Positions 60,419 to 64,000 of a stretch of 64,000 bases of DNA are shown one piece after another. The stretch is from assembly GCA_900074745.1 (NCBI GenBank), contig LT598465.1:310001-374000 (forward strand), read 5' to 3'. Numbering within the stretch: the stretch's first letter is position 1; the number at the start of each line of letters is the position of its first letter. The notes beneath the pieces are model-generated. The model made no database searches, was not told the DNA's origin, and worked only from the letters and a program-made list of their open reading frames with translations. A program made the translations under genes and the position numbers. This DNA is from Lachancea mirantina (taxonomy: Eukaryota; Ascomycota; Saccharomycetes; Saccharomycetales; Saccharomycetaceae).

Positions 60419-62236
60419 ATGCCCGAATACCCCGTTCATAGCCTAGACGGGTGTGACCTCACCCTGACGGAAAACCCGCTGGACGACTACCAGCGGTCGT
60501 ACATGTGCACCTTGGGTGCACAGCCGCACGCGCTGGCGCGCGCCGTGCTGGACGACCTGCACGTGTCGAAGACCCGCTACCGCACCAGTGCGGTGCAAGG
60601 GTTTCACGACGTGCTGCCGGCGCGGGGCACCGCGGAGGCGGTGCCGCCGCCCGTGCACCACCACCCGCGCAAGCAGTTTGCGCTGGAGTGCTCGGAGTAC
60701 CAGATCCCGGACGTTCTGCGGCGACGCCCCGGGGCCGGGGCCGGGGCCGGGGCCGAGGCCGGCGCCGGGATCGGCGCCGCGCTGCACGCGCGCCCGGCCA
60801 CGCTCTTGAACGCGGCGTCGCCCGCGGCACGTGACCCGGCCGACGTCAACTGTCTCACCAAGAACCAGCAGTTCAAGCTCCGCAAGATCCAGTACTCGGA
60901 CCAGCGCCAACACTCGCAGTCGCAGATCATCAACCCCAACAACTGCGTCCTGTGGGACCACCAGACCGGCTACGTGTTCTTCACGGGCATCTGGCGGCTG
61001 TACCAGGACGTGATGCACGGGCTCAGCACGCTGTATCGGCGCGCGCCGGACGCGGTCGACCGCAGGCTGCAGTGCCAGCTGGAGCTCGACTACGCGGTGG
61101 CGCGCTGCTTTTACGAAAACCCACACGCCACGGGCGCGCCGGACTGGCATCACCGCAGACGGTACTCGGCGGCTAAGCGGCCGTACCGGCAGCAACAGCC
61201 GCCGGTACGGCCGGGGCCGGCGTTAAGCGCTACCGCCGGCGGTAGCGCCGGCGGTAGCTCCGGCGGTAACTCCGGTGTCCACTACTCCGACGTGCACTGG
61301 TACAACCTCGACCCAGACCTCAAGGCGCACCTCTGCAACGTCTACAAGGCGACGCACGGCCTGCAGGGCGACCTGGAGTTCCAGAACCTCATGAAACGCA
61401 TCCGCGGCGGCTACATCAAGATCCAGGGCACCTGGCTGCCCTACGAGGTGTGTCGCGAGCTGTGCGTGCGGTTCTGCTACCCGATCCGGTTCTTCTTGGT
61501 GCCCATTTTCGGGCAGAGTTTCCCGCGCGAGTGTGCCGAGTGGTACGAGAAATACGTTGCGGCGCAGCGAGGGACCGCTGCCGCCGCGACGGCGATGCTC
61601 GCCGCACCGGCTGCGCCGGCTGCGCCGGCGCCGCAGTTTCGCGCCAGGCCGAAAAAGGTCGATGCAGAGCTGCTCGATGCGTCCCAGAACCTGCTCGACA
61701 TCTCCCGGCGCCAAAGCGTCCAGGAATGCAATTTCTACGACCGGCTGTCCGCCGTGCCCGTTCCAGTGCCGCAGTTCCGTACGCGCTCGTTTTCGTGGGC
61801 GCCTGGCAACTCGGGCGCGGATACCAAGCCGCAGCAATCCGCTGGCGAGACACTGCCCCCGATCAAGTCCCTCTTCGAGTCTCTCGACCAGCAACTTTAC
61901 CCGTCTCCGCCCATCTCCGCTGGCATGGCCGATCCCGCACCTTGGAAAGACACAACTGCATCAACCGCCAGCGCACCTCATTCGCCCACGTTTGTGGAAA
62001 GTCGCTCCGCCACCCACTACCGAGCCACCCCACCGGACTCTCATTTTGTCATGATGCGATCGCCCTCGTACGCACATCCACGCGCGCACCCGCCTCTCCC
62101 GCTCGCAAACCTCGCCCATTTCTACAATAGCCATGGCCACAGGTACGTTTATCCCGGTGGCATGCAGGCCATGTACCACCCGCGCGACATGGAAACTAAG
62201 GACCCTAACGAACATTCTGCACGAATCGTGCACTAA
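60419..62236 (+). CDS. XBP1: Stress-induced transcriptional repressor, Xbp1
   Basis: A 605-residue repressor (647 in S. cerevisiae) related to the Swi4/Mbp1 DNA-binding fold. In yeast it is induced by stress and starvation and binds CTCGA-type sites at cyclin and other genes. The DNA-binding region spans about 175-380, with NCVLWDHQTGYVFFTGIWRLYQD and YIKIQGTWLPYEVCRELCVRFCYPIRFFL. It is interrupted by a Gly/Ser-rich insert (AGGSAGGSSGGNSG). A Gly-Ala repeat near 105-120 comes from GGGGCC units. Third codon positions are overwhelmingly G or C, unlike neighbouring COG6. The open frame starts at GTG 60278; the first ATG in frame is 60419. Confidence 0.93.
   Translation: MPEYPVHSLDGCDLTLTENPLDDYQRSYMCTLGAQPHALARAVLDDLHVSKTRYRTSAVQGFHDVLPARGTAEAVPPPVHHHPRKQFALECSEYQIPDVLRRRPGAGAGAGAEAGAGIGAALHARPATLLNAASPAARDPADVNCLTKNQQFKLRKIQYSDQRQHSQSQIINPNNCVLWDHQTGYVFFTGIWRLYQDVMHGLSTLYRRAPDAVDRRLQCQLELDYAVARCFYENPHATGAPDWHHRRRYSAAKRPYRQQQPPVRPGPALSATAGGSAGGSSGGNSGVHYSDVHWYNLDPDLKAHLCNVYKATHGLQGDLEFQNLMKRIRGGYIKIQGTWLPYEVCRELCVRFCYPIRFFLVPIFGQSFPRECAEWYEKYVAAQRGTAAAATAMLAAPAAPAAPAPQFRARPKKVDAELLDASQNLLDISRRQSVQECNFYDRLSAVPVPVPQFRTRSFSWAPGNSGADTKPQQSAGETLPPIKSLFESLDQQLYPSPPISAGMADPAPWKDTTASTASAPHSPTFVESRSATHYRATPPDSHFVMMRSPSYAHPRAHPPLPLANLAHFYNSHGHRYVYPGGMQAMYHPRDMETKDPNEHSARIVH
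60731..60754 (+). repeat. (GGGGCC)4 hexanucleotide run in XBP1
   Basis: Four perfect GGGGCC units followed by imperfect GAGGCC and GGCGCC units encode an alternating Gly-Ala stretch. Four G-runs of four on one strand could form a G-quadruplex; length variation between strains is likely. Confidence 0.85.
61227..61270 (+). repeat. 22-bp palindrome and 12-bp tandem repeat in XBP1
   Basis: A perfect 22-base palindrome (61227-61248, centred on GCCGGC) overlaps three tandem 12-base units (GCCGGCGGTAGC at 61235-61246 and 61247-61258, a variant at 61259-61270). They encode the Gly/Ser-rich insert of the DNA-binding region. Confidence 0.85.
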
Positions 62237-62810
62237 CTGGACCCTACTCCGTATTGTTAATTTTGTCTATTTCACTTATTTTATATCCTTTATTTCGTGA
62301 TGATCTTATGAACGTTGTTGATGTTGTATACAGAAGCGTTTCTACATGGTAGCCCAAAGACAGACGGAGCTGCTGCCAGATAGTGTGAGAAATACCACAA
62401 CAACTAGAAAGGTCGGTCGTGTTCAGGTTGGTCGGCTGAGACACAAGTATCACGTGACCGCGATGACAGAATAAAGCGCACTACTCGAATGCGACAAAGC
62501 CAGAAGCTACAGGTGCCAACATCACTCTGCCTGAACAATCGGCTAAGCTTCCCAGGAGTAGCGCCAGCTGAGACGGTGATCGGATGCCGTATGGCATGAT
62601 GCCACTTGCTCTATGTGAAACCAGTCCTGGCACGCTTCATGAAAAGCGTACAAAGCGACATACTCATATGAGTATTCGTATACAGTTATCTCCATCTCGT
62701 CCGCTCCGTCAATATTCACGACATAGATTCCATCTTTAAGACCGTCTTCAATAACAGAACCTTTCTGCGGAACTGTCCCCAACCACCTGCACAGAGATCA
62801 CCTCGAGTCC
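62237..62810. other. Intergenic: XBP1 3' side to COG6
   Basis: About 570 bases returning to ordinary base composition. It holds a minus-strand frame at 62543-62782 (listed separately) and a CACGTG core at 62452-62457. Confidence 0.4.
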
Positions 62811-62812
62811 AT
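62543..62812 (-). CDS. Small unidentified frame beside COG6, no clear start
   Basis: From 62782 to 62543 the minus strand codes 79 open codons (DGIYVVNIDGADEMEITVYEYSYEYVALYAFHEACQDWF...), with a protein-like mix of aromatic and acidic residues. Its first codon is TTG. The only in-frame ATG upstream (62812) is followed after MDSR by TGA; an internal Met is at residue 30. The ATG overlaps the COG6 ATG on the other strand (CATG at 62810-62813). It may be a small conserved gene with an unseen 5' exon, a decayed gene or chance. I do not recognise it. Confidence 0.3.
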
Positions 62813-64000
62813 GAGCTTCTTGGAGTTCCAATTAGGTGACGCGTTCACGGATAGCGGGTTTTTACCCGAGCCTGCGTCCGCATTGCCGCTAGATTCCGTA
62901 CCGTTGCGCGAATCCCATAAAGGTTTCCAAGTCCCAGTGCCGGATTTGCTTGAGTCTCGCGAGGTCGAGACCAACACTTTACAAGAGCGTATGAAATTGT
63001 ACGTTGACAGCTCCATGCGAGGGCTAGAACTGAGGTCGCAGCCGGCGTCGAACCGTGACCACGACCGCAGCGCGGTTCCAGGTGCGACAAGTCATCTGGC
63101 TGACAGGGAACAGTCGCTTAAGCAAATGGTCGAAGTCAGTGGGAACTACAAACCCGAGAGCTCCGACAGCGTCATTTCCAGAAAACTGTCACGAATCCTG
63201 AACGAGTACGACGGTAGAACGTATCAAAAAGACCAAGACTTACGTCGTTCCTTCCTTGCGCTAGAAGCGCATCGGAAAGTTCTGGCTTTCAATGAGTCCG
63301 TCCTGGTGCAACCCAGCGTCATGGGCTCCTTGGCACGTCAGTCTCTGAAGAGCAATCTGGAGCATTTGTTGTTACAAAATAATCTCACGTTTCTGGAAAA
63401 CATACGACCTGTGGTTAATAAAATTCAACGGCTCTCTGAGCCAATCGAGCGCACACTCACGATCGGGAACCGTGTATGTGAAAAACGGCCGACTCCTATA
63501 CCTGACGAGGTGTGGTGCCGGATCAAAGATAAACAAGAGCAATTACAGACGCTTAAAATGCAAAAAACCGTGCTTTCCGCTGTTCGCGATAGTCTTACGT
63601 TGAGTCAGATTGAAGACCACGCTATCCGGAATGCAGAAATAGATACTGAATTTCTGCTGGTTGTTAATCGGATTATGATTATAAAAGAACGAGCCACTTA
63701 CCTACTGACGTTACCGAGCGCAGAAGCCGGTAAAGCGCTTCTCAAGCACGTCAATTCCCAGCTTGAGATTGCAAACAAACGCATTTACAATTATCTGGTT
63801 GATTTTCTTTACGACCTACAATCTGCCTACAGAACCTTTGGTGAACGATCTTTCACTTCTAACGACAAAACGTTTGTCGTATTTCGCAAATGCCTTGTGT
63901 ATTTGTCTAGCGATTTGCCCTATTTCAGCGAGTTTTTGAAACGCGTCGTCAAGATGCGTTCCCAAGCAGCACTCGACAATTTCTTGTCGCAATTTGATGT
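62811..64000 (+). CDS. COG6: COG complex subunit 6, N-terminal part (runs off window)
   Basis: The first 396 codons of Cog6, a lobe B subunit of the conserved oligomeric Golgi tethering complex for retrograde vesicles. Segments SRKLSRILNEYDGRTYQKDQDLRRSFLALE and DNKTF/FRKCLVYLSSDLPYFSEFLKRVVKMRSQAALDNFLSQFD-type sequence fit the family, and the protein is helical throughout. The start ATG at 62811 (MSFLEFQLGDAF) lacks any in-frame alternative nearby. S. cerevisiae Cog6 (YNL041C) is 839 residues. The gene continues past base 64000. Confidence 0.92.
   Translation, partial: MSFLEFQLGDAFTDSGFLPEPASALPLDSVPLRESHKGFQVPVPDLLESREVETNTLQERMKLYVDSSMRGLELRSQPASNRDHDRSAVPGATSHLADREQSLKQMVEVSGNYKPESSDSVISRKLSRILNEYDGRTYQKDQDLRRSFLALEAHRKVLAFNESVLVQPSVMGSLARQSLKSNLEHLLLQNNLTFLENIRPVVNKIQRLSEPIERTLTIGNRVCEKRPTPIPDEVWCRIKDKQEQLQTLKMQKTVLSAVRDSLTLSQIEDHAIRNAEIDTEFLLVVNRIMIIKERATYLLTLPSAEAGKALLKHVNSQLEIANKRIYNYLVDFLYDLQSAYRTFGERSFTSNDKTFVVFRKCLVYLSSDLPYFSEFLKRVVKMRSQAALDNFLSQFD

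Overview
The window is nuclear DNA of a budding yeast of the family Saccharomycetaceae. Nearly every open frame matches a known Saccharomyces cerevisiae protein, genes are compact and almost intron-free, and regulatory motifs are of yeast type (RRPE/PAC, CACGTG, TACTAAC branch site). Genes that lie in two places in S. cerevisiae, chromosome XIV (YNL015-YNL041) and chromosome IX (YIL083-YIL101), are interleaved here on one chromosome. Single genes also stand in for S. cerevisiae duplicate pairs (KTR5/KTR7, ARK1/PRK1). This is the pattern of a lineage that did not undergo the whole-genome duplication (Lachancea, Torulaspora or Zygosaccharomyces type). The species itself cannot be fixed from what I can see. 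Identifications come from recalled family sequences and motifs, not from a search.

Layout. 1-7.9 kb: start of AMS1, then PBI2, YFH1-EXP1-UBP1 (the YDL120-122 trio), PUB1 and tRNA-Ile(AAU). 8.6-25.1 kb: CAB2, SAM50, CRZ1, TRM12, SDS3 (with an intron), KTR5/7, divergent histone H4/H3 genes, AIM19, SIW14, AVT7, a LAG1/LAC1 ceramide synthase and SSN8. 26-44 kb: ICE2, UTP25, KSH1, RSM25, EFM6, FAP1, LYS12, RCM1, HDA1 and ARK1/PRK1. 45-57 kb: YNL035C-like WD40 protein, BDP1, GPI15, BMT5, GID9, IDH1, FMC1 and SGA1. 57-64 kb: NCE103, a nested cluster of solo LTRs, the very GC-rich XBP1 locus and the start of COG6.

The genes are housekeeping and regulatory and form no single pathway. Themes include mitochondria (YFH1, SAM50, RSM25, LYS12, IDH1, FMC1, AIM19), ribosome making and RNA modification (UTP25, RCM1, BMT5, TRM12, BDP1), chromatin and transcription (histones, SDS3, HDA1, SSN8, CRZ1, XBP1, PUB1), secretion and membranes (EXP1, KSH1, LAG1, ICE2, GPI15, COG6) and proteolysis (UBP1, GID9, PBI2).

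The least ordinary parts are a 151-nt spliceosomal intron that supplies the real start of SDS3, the 57-62 kb GC island with several perfect palindromes and a GGGGCC run, the nested LTR insertion with a 5-bp target duplication, a bZIP-type TGACGTCA site and a large hairpin upstream of NCE103, and four small unidentified frames, two of which show an in-frame stop just after their only upstream ATG. I found no convincing system unknown to biology.
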